DNA of 64,000 nt from Dinghuibacter silviterrae (GTDB lineage: Bacteria; Bacteroidota; Bacteroidia; Chitinophagales; Chitinophagaceae). Made by a program: the position numbers and the translations under genes. Below are positions 33,018-42,578 of the stretch, piece after piece. Where the stretch lies: positions 1 to 64,000 of the forward strand of contig NZ_SODV01000001.1 of the NCBI RefSeq assembly GCF_004366355.1. Reading direction: 5' to 3'. How positions within the stretch are numbered: the first letter of the stretch is position 1; each line of letters opens with the position of its first letter. The notes beneath the pieces were generated by a model. That model did no database searches and was not told where the DNA came from. It was given only the letters and a program-made list of their open reading frames with translations.

Positions 33018-35999
33018 TTAAAATTTGATGGTTGCGCCTAACAGAAAGGTTTTTGCCGCGGGATAGGTCGCATAATCAACGCCCAGCGACTGGTTGCCAT
33101 TTACATTCTTGTCGGTATTCACCAAAGGATCGTAGCCGGAATATTTGGTGATGGTGAACAGGTTCTGAGCGCTTACATATACGTTGAGCGATTGTATCCA
33201 GGGCAATTGTTTGAAAGAAAAGGTATTTCCCAAACGGAGATTGTTGAGCCGGAGGAAATCCGATTTCTCCAGGTACAGGGACGACACGGTTACCTGGTTG
33301 CCAAGGTTTGCGTGATCATCGACATACTTTTTCAGCACGTTGCGATCTGTAGACAGGTTGTTGATGTTCAGCTCAAGCGCGGTGTTGTTAAACAGGTACC
33401 CCCCGGTTTGGCCAATGAAGGAAACACCCAGGTCAAGGGTCTTATACCGTAAAAGGCTATTAAAGCCGAAGTTGAATTTGGGAATAGCCCCCTGAAAGAT
33501 CTCCCTGTCCGTCGAGAATATATCCTTCCCATTTTGGTCGTAGCCCAGGTGCTTTAACATATAGAATGAACCTGCGGCATAGCCATTTTTATAGATGTTG
33601 GCGGTTACACCGGAAAGCCCCGGACCAGAGATGCTACCGGAATACAATTCGGAAACAGGAAGGCCCTCGACGACGTTTTTCAGGGTAGAACCGTTTACAT
33701 CGACATTCCATGAGAGGTCTTTCTTGCTGATGACTTGAGAACCCAGTGTAATCTCAAAGCCCTTATTCACGATCTCGCCACCCACATTCGCCCATACGGT
33801 ACTGGTGGGGCTTAATGGGGGCGAAGGGATATTCAGGATAGGATCTTTTGTGGCTTTGTTATAATACTCCAATGTACCGTACAGTTTGTTCTTAAAGAGC
33901 TCGAAGTCAACGCCAAAGTTGTATTGTTCAACCAGTTCCCATTTAAGATCGGGGTTGGCGGTACGGTTCACTACAAGTCCATTCACCAGGTTGGTGCCAT
34001 CCAGGTAATATCCAGAGGCCGCTGACAATGAATAGCTGGCCTGGGTAATTTTGTTGGGCACTTCCTGGTTGCCGGTTTGTCCCCAGCTGGCGCGCAGTTT
34101 CAGACTTCTGATCGCCGAGACATTTTTAAGAAACGATTCTTTGGTAAGGTTCCACCCCGCTGCAAAAGAGGGGAAGTAACCATATTTGTTATTGGCGCCA
34201 AAACGGGTAGAACCGTCTGCGCGAAGAGATGCAGTAACCAGGAACCGGTTGTCATAATTATAGTTCAAGCGTCCGAAGAATGATTGCAGCTCGTTCTCCT
34301 GGGCGTACCCGCTGGGAGCACTAGGTATTCCGGAATAACCCGGATTGTACATGGGTGGTACGCCTGCACCCAGTGCAGCAATGTTCTGCGTACCGAAAGC
34401 CGTACCCGAGAAGTCGAACTTTTGATAGGAAAACCCACCCAATACCTCCACCTGGTGTTTTTGGATATCCAGATCATAGGTGAGGTAATGTTCCAGCAAC
34501 GTTGACAAAGATTTCAGGTCGTTTTGTACATAGGCACCCTGGGGGGTTCTGTCGGTAACGTTGGGGTAGATGGTCGTATTACGCTCTGAAGCTGTTTTAT
34601 CGAGCCCCAAATTGAAACGGTAGTTCAATCCTGGCAACAAACGCAATGAGGCTTCCACATTGCCCAATACCCGGAAAGTATTGGTTCTGTCGTCATAAAC
34701 GCTGAGCACGTAGAGGGGATTGAACAACTGGATGATGTTGAAATTGGTAAAATTGCCGGTAGAATCATGTACATTCCAGGTGGGATTGGCCATCAGGGCA
34801 TACATCATAAACTGTCCGTCTGACCCGGCGGTATTTCCGTTGGGTATGCCACTTTCATCGATATTGCTGGCGGTCAGGTTCATTTTAACGACCAACCGCT
34901 TGTTGTCGAAGAAGGACTCTTCGGCATTCAACCTGCCGGTCGTCCTATGGAAGTCGCTATTCTTTACAACACCATCTTGATCGAGGCGGGAAATCGATGC
35001 CGTATAGCTGCCTGTAGCGGAGGTTTTCGCAAACGACAGGTTGTGGTTTTCTACAAAGCCGTGGCGGAAGATCGCATCCTGCCAATCGGTATTGCCGCCG
35101 TGATCGAAAGCCGGACTGGTTATTGCCTTCCGGTATTCCGAAGCGGAAAGCACCCGTATCTTCCTGATAACGGAAGAGGTACCCACATACGTATCGTAGG
35201 TTAACGAGGGGTCGCCCTTTTTACTACGTTTAGTGGTAATGAGCACCACGCCGTTAGAACCCCTGGCGCCATAGATGGCCGCAGCAGAAGCGTCTTTTAA
35301 TACCGTGATGGTTTCGATATCGCCTGTATTCAGAAAGTTCAACGGATTCTTGGCATCGGTGCTACCCATACCCAGATCAGGGCTGCCGGCGCTCACGTTA
35401 TCGTTGCTCAGGGGCACGCCATCGATCACAAAAAGCGGTGTGCTACCGCTGCGGATAGAGCCTACGCCACGGATGAATACGTCAACGCCGGCACCGGGTT
35501 CGCCGCTTGATTGCGCGATGCGTACACCCGCCACCTTACCCTGAAGCATGTTGTCTGCAGAAATGGTAACCCCTTGTCTTATATTATCGGCCTTTAACTG
35601 AGTTAACGAACCGGTTAAATCGGCCTTTTTACGACTCCCATAACCGACCACTACCACCTCTCCAAGCTGGCTGTTACCAATGGTCATGGTCACCCGCAAG
35701 GATGTACCGCTGACGGTTACCTCCTGGTCGTTGTAGCCCACAACAGTGATCAGGAATTTTTCGCCCTCGGCCGCAGGCAGGGAAAATTCTCCCTTTTCGT
35801 TGGTCGTCGTCGTTTTCTTGGAGGAAAGCGATCTAACGGTGGCGCCGGCAATAGGTGCGCCATCTGCGCCGATCACTGTTCCTTTAACGGGCTCCCTTGG
35901 GGTAACCTGGTAATACATAGTATGGCTTACCATATTAGCCCGGGAAAGGCTAATACACGACAAGCATACGCCTACCATAAATAGAGATCGAATGTTCAT
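33018..35999 (-). CDS. SusC/RagA family TonB-dependent transporter
   Basis: The 993-residue protein has a signal peptide, a CarboxypepD_reg-like domain (VKGTVIGADGAPIAGATV), the TonB box/plug (GEVVVVGYGSRKKADLTGSL, GVRIAQSSGEPGAGVDVFIRG, VLKDASAAAIYGARGSNGVV) and a C-terminal barrel ending LLGATIKF. It imports a nutrient bound by the SusD partner. There is no STN domain, unlike the second SusC, and no sigma or anti-sigma gene adjoins. The start ATG 35999 is preferred to the frame start at 36029. Confidence 0.95.
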   Translation of the reverse strand: MNIRSLFMVGVCLSCISLSRANMVSHTMYYQVTPREPVKGTVIGADGAPIAGATVRSLSSKKTTTTNEKGEFSLPAAEGEKFLITVVGYNDQEVTVSGTSLRVTMTIGNSQLGEVVVVGYGSRKKADLTGSLTQLKADNIRQGVTISADNMLQGKVAGVRIAQSSGEPGAGVDVFIRGVGSIRSGSTPLFVIDGVPLSNDNVSAGSPDLGMGSTDAKNPLNFLNTGDIETITVLKDASAAAIYGARGSNGVVLITTKRSKKGDPSLTYDTYVGTSSVIRKIRVLSASEYRKAITSPAFDHGGNTDWQDAIFRHGFVENHNLSFAKTSATGSYTASISRLDQDGVVKNSDFHRTTGRLNAEESFFDNKRLVVKMNLTASNIDESGIPNGNTAGSDGQFMMYALMANPTWNVHDSTGNFTNFNIIQLFNPLYVLSVYDDRTNTFRVLGNVEASLRLLPGLNYRFNLGLDKTASERNTTIYPNVTDRTPQGAYVQNDLKSLSTLLEHYLTYDLDIQKHQVEVLGGFSYQKFDFSGTAFGTQNIAALGAGVPPMYNPGYSGIPSAPSGYAQENELQSFFGRLNYNYDNRFLVTASLRADGSTRFGANNKYGYFPSFAAGWNLTKESFLKNVSAIRSLKLRASWGQTGNQEVPNKITQASYSLSAASGYYLDGTNLVNGLVVNRTANPDLKWELVEQYNFGVDFELFKNKLYGTLEYYNKATKDPILNIPSPPLSPTSTVWANVGGEIVNKGFEITLGSQVISKKDLSWNVDVNGSTLKNVVEGLPVSELYSGSISGPGLSGVTANIYKNGYAAGSFYMLKHLGYDQNGKDIFSTDREIFQGAIPKFNFGFNSLLRYKTLDLGVSFIGQTGGYLFNNTALELNINNLSTDRNVLKKYVDDHANLGNQVTVSSLYLEKSDFLRLNNLRLGNTFSFKQLPWIQSLNVYVSAQNLFTITKYSGYDPLVNTDKNVNGNQSLGVDYATYPAAKTFLLGATIKF

Positions 36000-36065
36000 G
36001 CGTAATTGTGTATTTATATGCGCATACACAAAACGGCATTCAAACCCCTAGTGCGTAACAATTTG

Positions 36066-37631
36066 TTAATAGCCCGGATTCTGGATCAAGGTCGGATTGA
36101 GGATCAGTTCGCCGGAAGGAATGGGGAAAATGCGTTTGTTAGGGTCGGCATCCGTTTTGTAGCCCCAGGAATTCTCGTATTTTCCAAACCGAATGAGATC
36201 GATGCGGCGGGTATTTTCCCAGTTGAGTTCGAGGGCCCGCTCCTTCAGCATGTCGTCGAGACTCAGCGCTGACAGAGGGGCTGCGTTGCGTGTGGTCCTC
36301 AGCTGATTGACGAGGCTAAGGGCGGTAACGCCGTAAGTGGGTGCGGCACCGCGGAGAATGGCTTCCGCCTTCATCAATAAAATGTCCGCATAACGGAATA
36401 CGGGAACGTCGTTACTTTGATTGCGATCGGTGGCTGTCACGTCCGGATAATATTTCAGATTCCGGATGCCTTTGGCCTTGCCGAGCTCATCCCCGCCCAC
36501 TTCGAACTTAGCGGAGTCGCGGAGGGTAAGGTCCGGTGTGAAGGTAAGCTGATAGGCCACCGGCGTGCTACCGTCAGTCCCGGTGTAGGTGTCGTCCAGG
36601 CCGACCTTGGTGGTGTTGATGATGATCGGGTTACCGGAGAAATCGTACTGTTTGCCGGTGAGCCAGAGGGCGGTTCGCACATCGTTGGTATCACTGAACT
36701 GGGCATAGTAGGACGGGATGGTGCTGACCGGATTGCTCAAACGATAGGAAAGACCATACTTCTGTTGTAGGGCAGGATGCAGTGAATACCAGTTGTATTG
36801 TTCGCCCTGTGCGCTCGCATGGTCATAGGGGATAGCGAAGATGAATTCCGTCATCTGTGGGCCATTGTCGGGGTAGAACATTTTTGCGTAGTCCGTGGCC
36901 AGGCTGTATTTACCGGACATGATGACGCTGTCGCAGTACGTCACCACGTCGTTGTACCGGGGCTTGCCGGTATAGACTTCGGCGTTGAGATACAATTTTG
37001 CCAGCAGGGCATACGCGGTGTAGGTGTTGGGCCGGCCGTATTGGGTCGCGTCCGTAGCCGTACCCAAAGCGGGTAATGCGGCTTTGACTTCGGATTCGAT
37101 AAAGTCGAACACTTCGGACCGGCTTTTCTGAACCGGCGTTGTCGTATCGCCGAACGTGGTGTAAACGGGGATGTTCCCATAGGCGTCCATCATGAAGAAG
37201 AACATCAGCGCCCGCAGGGTCCTGATCTCGGCCGCGTATTTGGTTTTGACCGGGCTGTTCGGGGAAGAGGCGAAGAGGGCCAGTATCTGGTTACAAGTGC
37301 TGATGGTGGAGAAGCCCCAGGTCCAGGTATCGGACATGATGGGATTATCAGGCGTCCAGTTGTGGTAGTGCATCTGTTGGTAGCGGCCGCCGTCATACCA
37401 GCCACCCGCACGGCTGGGCAGGATGGCTTCGTCGGTGCTCAGGGTCTGTTGCTCCCAGTAAGAAAGGCAGTAGTTACCCCGAAGGCCGATATAGGCCGGG
37501 CCGGCGGCAAGGATGAATTGGGCGTCGGTCGTGGGGAAGGTGGCAGGGGTCAGTTGATCTTCTACCGGTACGTCTATCTTGGTGCAGGCGCTGAGCAGAA
37601 GGATGGCTGCCAGAATGCGGAATTGTTTCAT
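36066..37631 (-). CDS. SusD/RagB family outer-membrane lipoprotein (second pair)
   Basis: The 521-residue protein has the lipobox LLSACTK, the SusD pattern (WEQQTLSTDEAILPSRAGGW, RTLRALMFFFMMDAYGNIPV) and the ending LNPTLIQNPGY. Its start overlaps the second SusC stop by 4 nt (ATGA), so it is coupled to it. The substrate is unknown. Confidence 0.95.
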   Translation of the reverse strand: MKQFRILAAILLLSACTKIDVPVEDQLTPATFPTTDAQFILAAGPAYIGLRGNYCLSYWEQQTLSTDEAILPSRAGGWYDGGRYQQMHYHNWTPDNPIMSDTWTWGFSTISTCNQILALFASSPNSPVKTKYAAEIRTLRALMFFFMMDAYGNIPVYTTFGDTTTPVQKSRSEVFDFIESEVKAALPALGTATDATQYGRPNTYTAYALLAKLYLNAEVYTGKPRYNDVVTYCDSVIMSGKYSLATDYAKMFYPDNGPQMTEFIFAIPYDHASAQGEQYNWYSLHPALQQKYGLSYRLSNPVSTIPSYYAQFSDTNDVRTALWLTGKQYDFSGNPIIINTTKVGLDDTYTGTDGSTPVAYQLTFTPDLTLRDSAKFEVGGDELGKAKGIRNLKYYPDVTATDRNQSNDVPVFRYADILLMKAEAILRGAAPTYGVTALSLVNQLRTTRNAAPLSALSLDDMLKERALELNWENTRRIDLIRFGKYENSWGYKTDADPNKRIFPIPSGELILNPTLIQNPGY

Positions 37632-40600
37632 AGATCAAGGTTTAGTCCGAACAGGAAGCCCCTGGTCCGGGGATAGTAGTCTTTGTTGTCGACGCCGGGG
37701 GTAAGGCCACTGAGGAATACTTCGGGATCGATCCCGCGATAGCCCGTGAGGATGGCCAGGTTATTCCCGGACACATAGAGACGAAGACCGCGCATCCCTT
37801 TGAATAAGGCCGGAAAGCTGTATCCCAGCGTCACGTTGTCGAGGCGCAGATAGGAAGCGTTTTCCACATACCGGTTCGAGTAGATGTAAGCGCTGATATC
37901 ATTTGGCGACTCGTGGGTGGAAAACACCGGGAGGTTGTAATTAGTGACCTCGTCCGGGCGATTGAGATCGGCGAGGGTGGCATCCATAACCTTTGCCCCC
38001 AGGGAGGCCCTTACGAAGACATTCAGATCAAACCCCTTCCAGGTAAGGGTATTGCCCCAGCCGATCAAAAATTTCGGCTGGGCGTTACCGGCGTAGTGGT
38101 AATCCACGAAGTTCTGTGGCGCCAGGGTGATCCTGCCGTTCGCATCATAGAACTGGGTGACACCGGACGCATTCTTACCCGCATACCTGAAGGTGAAGAA
38201 CTGGCCTACGGGTTTTCCCGACTTGAGAATCTGTACATAAGAACCCGTTTGCCCCTGTCCGTCCGGAGAGGCCTCGAAGATGGAATCGAGCTTGAAGATG
38301 TTATTGGAGAGAGAGACCAGCTTGTTGGCATTATGCGCGAGATTGAAGGATGTAGTCCACTGGAAGGAAGCGCTCTTCACCGGCGTGGCATCGACGGTCA
38401 GTTCGAAGCCTTTGTTGGAGATGGCCCCAACGTTGGCCGTATAGGTAGACACAAAATATTGGATCGTGGAGACGGGGTAGTACCAGATAAGATCGCTGGT
38501 CTCTTTGTCATAGTATTCGATGCTGGCTTTGACGCGGTCTTTCAGCAGGGCGAGATCGACGCCGATATTGAACATGGCCGTCTTCTCCCATTTGAGATCG
38601 GGGTTTGCATTCTGGGAAGGGCCGATCGCATTGACGAAGGTCCCGTTGTAGTAGAACGCCCCGACGGAACTATATTGAACTTTCGAAATAAGCGGGTCGA
38701 ATCCGAGGGAGTTTCCGGTGATCCCGTAGCTGATCCGTCCTTTCAGATCGCTGAACAGTTTCTGGGACTTGAGAAAGGATTCGTCGATGGCGCGCCAGGC
38801 GAAGGAGGCAGAGGGGAAGGTAGCCCAGCGGTGGTTGACGCCGAAGGCGGAGGAGGCATCCCGGCGGAGCGACAGCTGCAGCAGGTATCTATCCTTAAAG
38901 CTATACTTTGCGCGGGTGTAGAAAGAGATGAGCCGCAGTTTCTCGTATTGATCGGTCCCCCAGTCATTACGGTAGTTGCCGATGGGGCTGCCCAAACCGA
39001 TGTTGGTGTAGCCGAGCGTGTCGGTAGGGAAATTCTGGTTGCTCGCCTGAAAGCCATTGCCGGTGACATCTTCCTGCCAGCTGTATCCGCCCAGCACGTT
39101 GATGTCGTAGTCACCAACCCGCCTGGCGAACGTGCCGAAGGTTTCGAGCATTTTTTTCGAGCTCTCGTACGAAGAGCGATAGGCCTGACCATTGAGGCCC
39201 GTCTTTAGCGTATACTGGCTCGTATAATAGGTCCCGCTGTTATCCTGGCCGCTTTGGGAGGTCAGGTTCAGGTCGTATTTAAAGCCAAAGGGGAGAATCA
39301 CCTGTGCCGTTCCGTTGAGCAGGGTGGTCTTGTTCTCCAGATTCTGCCAGGCGTTGTTTTGAAGCGAAACAGGGTTATAGTATTGCACCCGCTGCAAATT
39401 CTCTGTATACGTCCCATCGGCCTTTTTCACGGGCACGGTAGGAAGATAGCGCAACATATTGTACAGAATGATGCTCTGGTCAGGCAGCAGGTCGGAATTG
39501 CTGGTGGAAGTGCTAACGGACATCCCCAGCTTCAGATGATTCTTCAGGGCGCGTTGTTCGATGCCGACCCGGCCGATGAGGCGGTTCAGGCCGGTATTTC
39601 TTAGTATTCCTTTGCTGTCGAAGTAGTTGACCGAGGCATTATAGGTGAGGTTACCCGAGCCTCCACTGAGGGAGACATGCTGATTCTGGGATACGGCCGT
39701 TTGGGTAACGGCTTTCTGCCAATCGGTGTTGGCCCCCTGGTCGTCGGAAGGGTCGAGGGCAAGATTGTTCTTTGACAGATAAGCCTTAAGCTGGGCGGCG
39801 TTCATCATATGGATCTTTCGGGCGACATTTTCCACCGATACATACGTGTTGTAATTGACCAGGGTCTGCGCCAGGCGGCCTTTTTTTGTCGTGAGAATGA
39901 TCACCCCGTTGGAAGCCCTTGTGCCATAGATGGCAGTTGCCGACGCATCTTTCAGCACTTCGATGGTGACGATGTCGTCCGGCGATATGAGGCGGATATC
40001 CGCGCCGGGGATCTCATCGACAACATAAAAGGGTTCCTGGGCGGCGCCCGGACGCAGGGTGGCAGGGCCGCGAAGGATGATCGACGGAACGCCATTGGGG
40101 TCGCCCGAGCGGGCAATGGTGAGGCCCGCCACCTTCCCCTGGAGCAGCTGCTCGGGACTGTTGAAATTGCCCTGGTTAAACTCCGATTTTTGGACGGTGC
40201 TGATGGCGCTGGTGAGCAATTTCCGGGACTGCCGGCCATACCCGACGACGACCACTTCGCTCAGATCGGTCCCCACCTTGTTCAGGGTGAGGTTGATCAC
40301 GGTGGGAGCCGCCAGCGAGATCTCGACGCCGTGCACTTCCTTTGAAGCATAACCGACATAAGAGACCATCACGGAATAGGAGCCGGCAGTCAATGGGAGG
40401 GTGTACCCGCCTTCTTTGTCGGTCTGTACTGCCTGGTCGCCGGCTTTGATCGTGACGCCGGGCAAGGGCTCGGCCGTCTCCGCATCGGTGATGGTACCTG
40501 TCAGGAGCTCGGAGCTGGCATGGGCGGCGCCAGGTTTCTTGTGATAATTGGGATCAGCGGTAAGCACGACCAGGTTCCCTTTGAACGACCAGGTGAGTGG

Positions 40601-40855
40601 ACTGCCCGTAAAGATCTTGTCGAGGACCTGGCTGGCCGTGGCCTCTTTCAACTGGAAATCGATATCTTTTGTATACAACGCGATATTCGCCTCGTTGTAG
40701 GAGAAGTTCAGGCCATATTGTTTTTCGATTTCTGCAAACGCCTGACGCAGGCTGGCATGTCCGAAGTGCACCGTTGCTTTTTTGCCGGCGTCCTGGGCCT
40801 GTAAGAGGCCCGGTATTGCAGACAGAGCAATGAACAGGAGTAGAAAATTTTTCAT
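37628..40855 (-). CDS. SusC-type TonB-dependent transducer with STN domain
   Basis: The 1075-residue protein has a signal peptide, an STN domain at about 25-100 (HASLRQAFAEIEKQYGLNFS, LDKIFTGSPLTWSFKGNLVV), a carboxypeptidase-like domain (GTITDAETAEPLPGVTIKAG), the plug (GKVAGLTIARSGDPNGVPSI, ATAIYGTRASNGVIIL) and a barrel. STN domains contact the FecR anti-sigma factor, so this transporter both imports and signals. FecR and sigma genes lie just upstream in the same direction, as in ECF-controlled nutrient systems. Confidence 0.95.
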   Translation of the reverse strand: MKNFLLLFIALSAIPGLLQAQDAGKKATVHFGHASLRQAFAEIEKQYGLNFSYNEANIALYTKDIDFQLKEATASQVLDKIFTGSPLTWSFKGNLVVLTADPNYHKKPGAAHASSELLTGTITDAETAEPLPGVTIKAGDQAVQTDKEGGYTLPLTAGSYSVMVSYVGYASKEVHGVEISLAAPTVINLTLNKVGTDLSEVVVVGYGRQSRKLLTSAISTVQKSEFNQGNFNSPEQLLQGKVAGLTIARSGDPNGVPSIILRGPATLRPGAAQEPFYVVDEIPGADIRLISPDDIVTIEVLKDASATAIYGTRASNGVIILTTKKGRLAQTLVNYNTYVSVENVARKIHMMNAAQLKAYLSKNNLALDPSDDQGANTDWQKAVTQTAVSQNQHVSLSGGSGNLTYNASVNYFDSKGILRNTGLNRLIGRVGIEQRALKNHLKLGMSVSTSTSNSDLLPDQSIILYNMLRYLPTVPVKKADGTYTENLQRVQYYNPVSLQNNAWQNLENKTTLLNGTAQVILPFGFKYDLNLTSQSGQDNSGTYYTSQYTLKTGLNGQAYRSSYESSKKMLETFGTFARRVGDYDINVLGGYSWQEDVTGNGFQASNQNFPTDTLGYTNIGLGSPIGNYRNDWGTDQYEKLRLISFYTRAKYSFKDRYLLQLSLRRDASSAFGVNHRWATFPSASFAWRAIDESFLKSQKLFSDLKGRISYGITGNSLGFDPLISKVQYSSVGAFYYNGTFVNAIGPSQNANPDLKWEKTAMFNIGVDLALLKDRVKASIEYYDKETSDLIWYYPVSTIQYFVSTYTANVGAISNKGFELTVDATPVKSASFQWTTSFNLAHNANKLVSLSNNIFKLDSIFEASPDGQGQTGSYVQILKSGKPVGQFFTFRYAGKNASGVTQFYDANGRITLAPQNFVDYHYAGNAQPKFLIGWGNTLTWKGFDLNVFVRASLGAKVMDATLADLNRPDEVTNYNLPVFSTHESPNDISAYIYSNRYVENASYLRLDNVTLGYSFPALFKGMRGLRLYVSGNNLAILTGYRGIDPEVFLSGLTPGVDNKDYYPRTRGFLFGLNLDL

Positions 40856-40863
40856 ACTTCCAC

Positions 40864-41889
40864 TTATTTTACCATTATGGATGTTCCCTCGCGGGTAAAG
40901 TGAACACCCGCCGTGAGGGCGAGGATATCCAGGGCATCCCCGAGGTTTTTGTTGTCGAGCAGGGTGGTGATCAGGATCTCTTCTTTTGCGGGGTCGCTGT
41001 ATTGAAAACGGACCCTATAGTAGCGCTCCAATTCGCTGGTGACTTCTTTCAGGCGCTGGCGACGGAAGAAGAGGATGCCTTTGCGCCAGGCGCCGATCGC
41101 CGATGGGTTGGGGAGATCGGTTATTTCGGATTGCCGGGTAAGCGAGTCGTATTGGAGGAGCTGGCCCGGGGCGAGCGCGGCCAGGGGTGTGGCGGCGGGC
41201 GTGTTCAGCACCTGGACCTTACCGCTGGCTACTGCTATTGCGATGGAAGATTCGCCCGGGTAATAGCGGATGTTGAACTCGGTGCCGATATCCCGGGTGG
41301 AGAGCGCGCCGGTGATAACGGTAAATGGCCGGCGCTGATCGTGTCTCACAACGAAGTAGGCTTCTCCTTCCAGTTGCACGAGGCGGCTTTGGTCGTCGTT
41401 CTGCCCATAACGGAGCGTGCCTGCCGGACCCAAATAGACGCGGGTGCTGTCGGGCAGGAGGATCTCCCGGCGGTGGCCGGGCTCATTGTGCCAGGATAGC
41501 CATTGGACGGCCGCGCCATGGGACTGCCGCCCGGCGAATCGCGGGAACTGCCAAACGCCGACGGCACCTAAGACCAGGGCCGCAGCTATGGTCACCATCC
41601 GGCGGGTGATCCGAAGGACGGTTTTTTTGTTGTCTACAGGTATTGCGTGAGCGGCGCGGAATCTCGCATATTTCTCCTCAAGACCAGGCAGCGCTGGGAA
41701 TTCTTGCCGGCCAAGTACCGCCCATTCCTCTTCCATAAACTGGTTCAGACTATCCCGGTAGGCTTCATCACGGAGATATTCCCTTATTTGGACTAACTGG
41801 TCCCGGGAACAATTCCCTTCGAGATACTTGAACAATAATTGCCGGTCGACTTCCTTCGAGACCATAGATATACTTTTCTTTATAGACAT
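40864..41889 (-). CDS. FecR family anti-sigma factor
   Basis: The 341-residue protein has a short helical N-terminal part (RQLLFKYLEGNCSRDQLVQI), one membrane helix (VTIAAALVLGAVGVWQFP), the FecR domain (REILLPDSTRVYLGPAGTL, VQLEGEAYFVV) and a DUF4974 C-terminal domain (FRRQRLKEVTSELERYYRVR). It holds the sigma factor and receives the signal from the STN domain. ATG 41889 and ATG 41865 are both possible; the second removes eight residues only. Confidence 0.93.
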   Translation of the reverse strand: MSIKKSISMVSKEVDRQLLFKYLEGNCSRDQLVQIREYLRDEAYRDSLNQFMEEEWAVLGRQEFPALPGLEEKYARFRAAHAIPVDNKKTVLRITRRMVTIAAALVLGAVGVWQFPRFAGRQSHGAAVQWLSWHNEPGHRREILLPDSTRVYLGPAGTLRYGQNDDQSRLVQLEGEAYFVVRHDQRRPFTVITGALSTRDIGTEFNIRYYPGESSIAIAVASGKVQVLNTPAATPLAALAPGQLLQYDSLTRQSEITDLPNPSAIGAWRKGILFFRRQRLKEVTSELERYYRVRFQYSDPAKEEILITTLLDNKNLGDALDILALTAGVHFTREGTSIMVK

Positions 41890-41939
41890 ACACCGGCTGG
41901 GAGCCAAACCCTCAGCGGTAACAATTATTTAATATGGGG

Positions 41940-42491
41940 CTATAAGATAACAGAGGCGAGATATTGAAGCATCGCCACGCGGAGCTGTTTCAGCGCCGCC
42001 CCGATGTGGTTTTCCACTGTTTTGGGAGAGATCTTCAGTTTTAGAGCGATCTCATTGTAACTGAGATGGTCGTTTCTGTGGAGCAGAAATATCAGGCGGC
42101 GTTGCGGCGGCAGGTCGGAGAGGCTGTTGTGATAGAAGGTCTCAAGTTCCTTTGACAAGATCGGATCGTATCTACCCGGAGCATCCGCTGCATCGGCCGG
42201 CAGGGTTTCCAGCGAAAGCAGGCTGTCGATCTTCCGTTGCCAGTGATTGATCAAATGGTTGCGGGCCGCTGTAAAAAGATAATTCTCAAACGTTTCGGCG
42301 TGGGTAATAGCCGATCTCCGCTCCCAAACCCTGGTCAGGACCTCCATGGAGAGTTCCTCCGCCCAAAATTCGTTCTTTAGATAGCGGAAGGCGTAGCGAT
42401 ACAGCCGCGGGTAATAATAATAAAATACCTGTTCGAAGGCTTTCTCGTCCTTTTGCAGCCAGCGTTTGATTAGTTGGTGAATGTCCTCCAT
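41940..42491 (-). CDS. ECF RNA polymerase sigma factor (SusCD type)
   Basis: The 183-residue sigma-70 family protein has region 2 (YYYYPRLYRYAFRYLKNE, FWAEELSMEVLTRVWE) and region 4 (LPPQRRLIFLLHRNDHLSYN, KISPKTVENHIGAALKQL). It drives the second SusCD pair after release from FecR. It is 50 bp upstream of fecR on the same strand. Confidence 0.93.
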   Translation of the reverse strand: MEDIHQLIKRWLQKDEKAFEQVFYYYYPRLYRYAFRYLKNEFWAEELSMEVLTRVWERRSAITHAETFENYLFTAARNHLINHWQRKIDSLLSLETLPADAADAPGRYDPILSKELETFYHNSLSDLPPQRRLIFLLHRNDHLSYNEIALKLKISPKTVENHIGAALKQLRVAMLQYLASVIL

Positions 42492-42515
42492 GTAACATGG
42501 GATTCGCCCTGCAAA

Positions 42516-42528
42516 ATAGGTAACCTAT
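42516..42528. promoter_or_regulatory. Palindrome upstream of the ECF sigma gene
   Basis: ATAGGT-A-ACCTAT is a perfect inverted repeat with one central base, 25 bp upstream of the sigma ATG. It may be an operator; no bound protein can be named. Confidence 0.35.
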
Positions 42529-42578
42529 GTGAACTAAATATTATGTCGGGAGACGGGGTGGCTACTCCCCGGATAACA

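Noticed and set aside
37913-39208. 431-codon plus-strand frame opposite the second SusC gene
   Set aside because: Antisense shadow; hydrophilic and without any motif.
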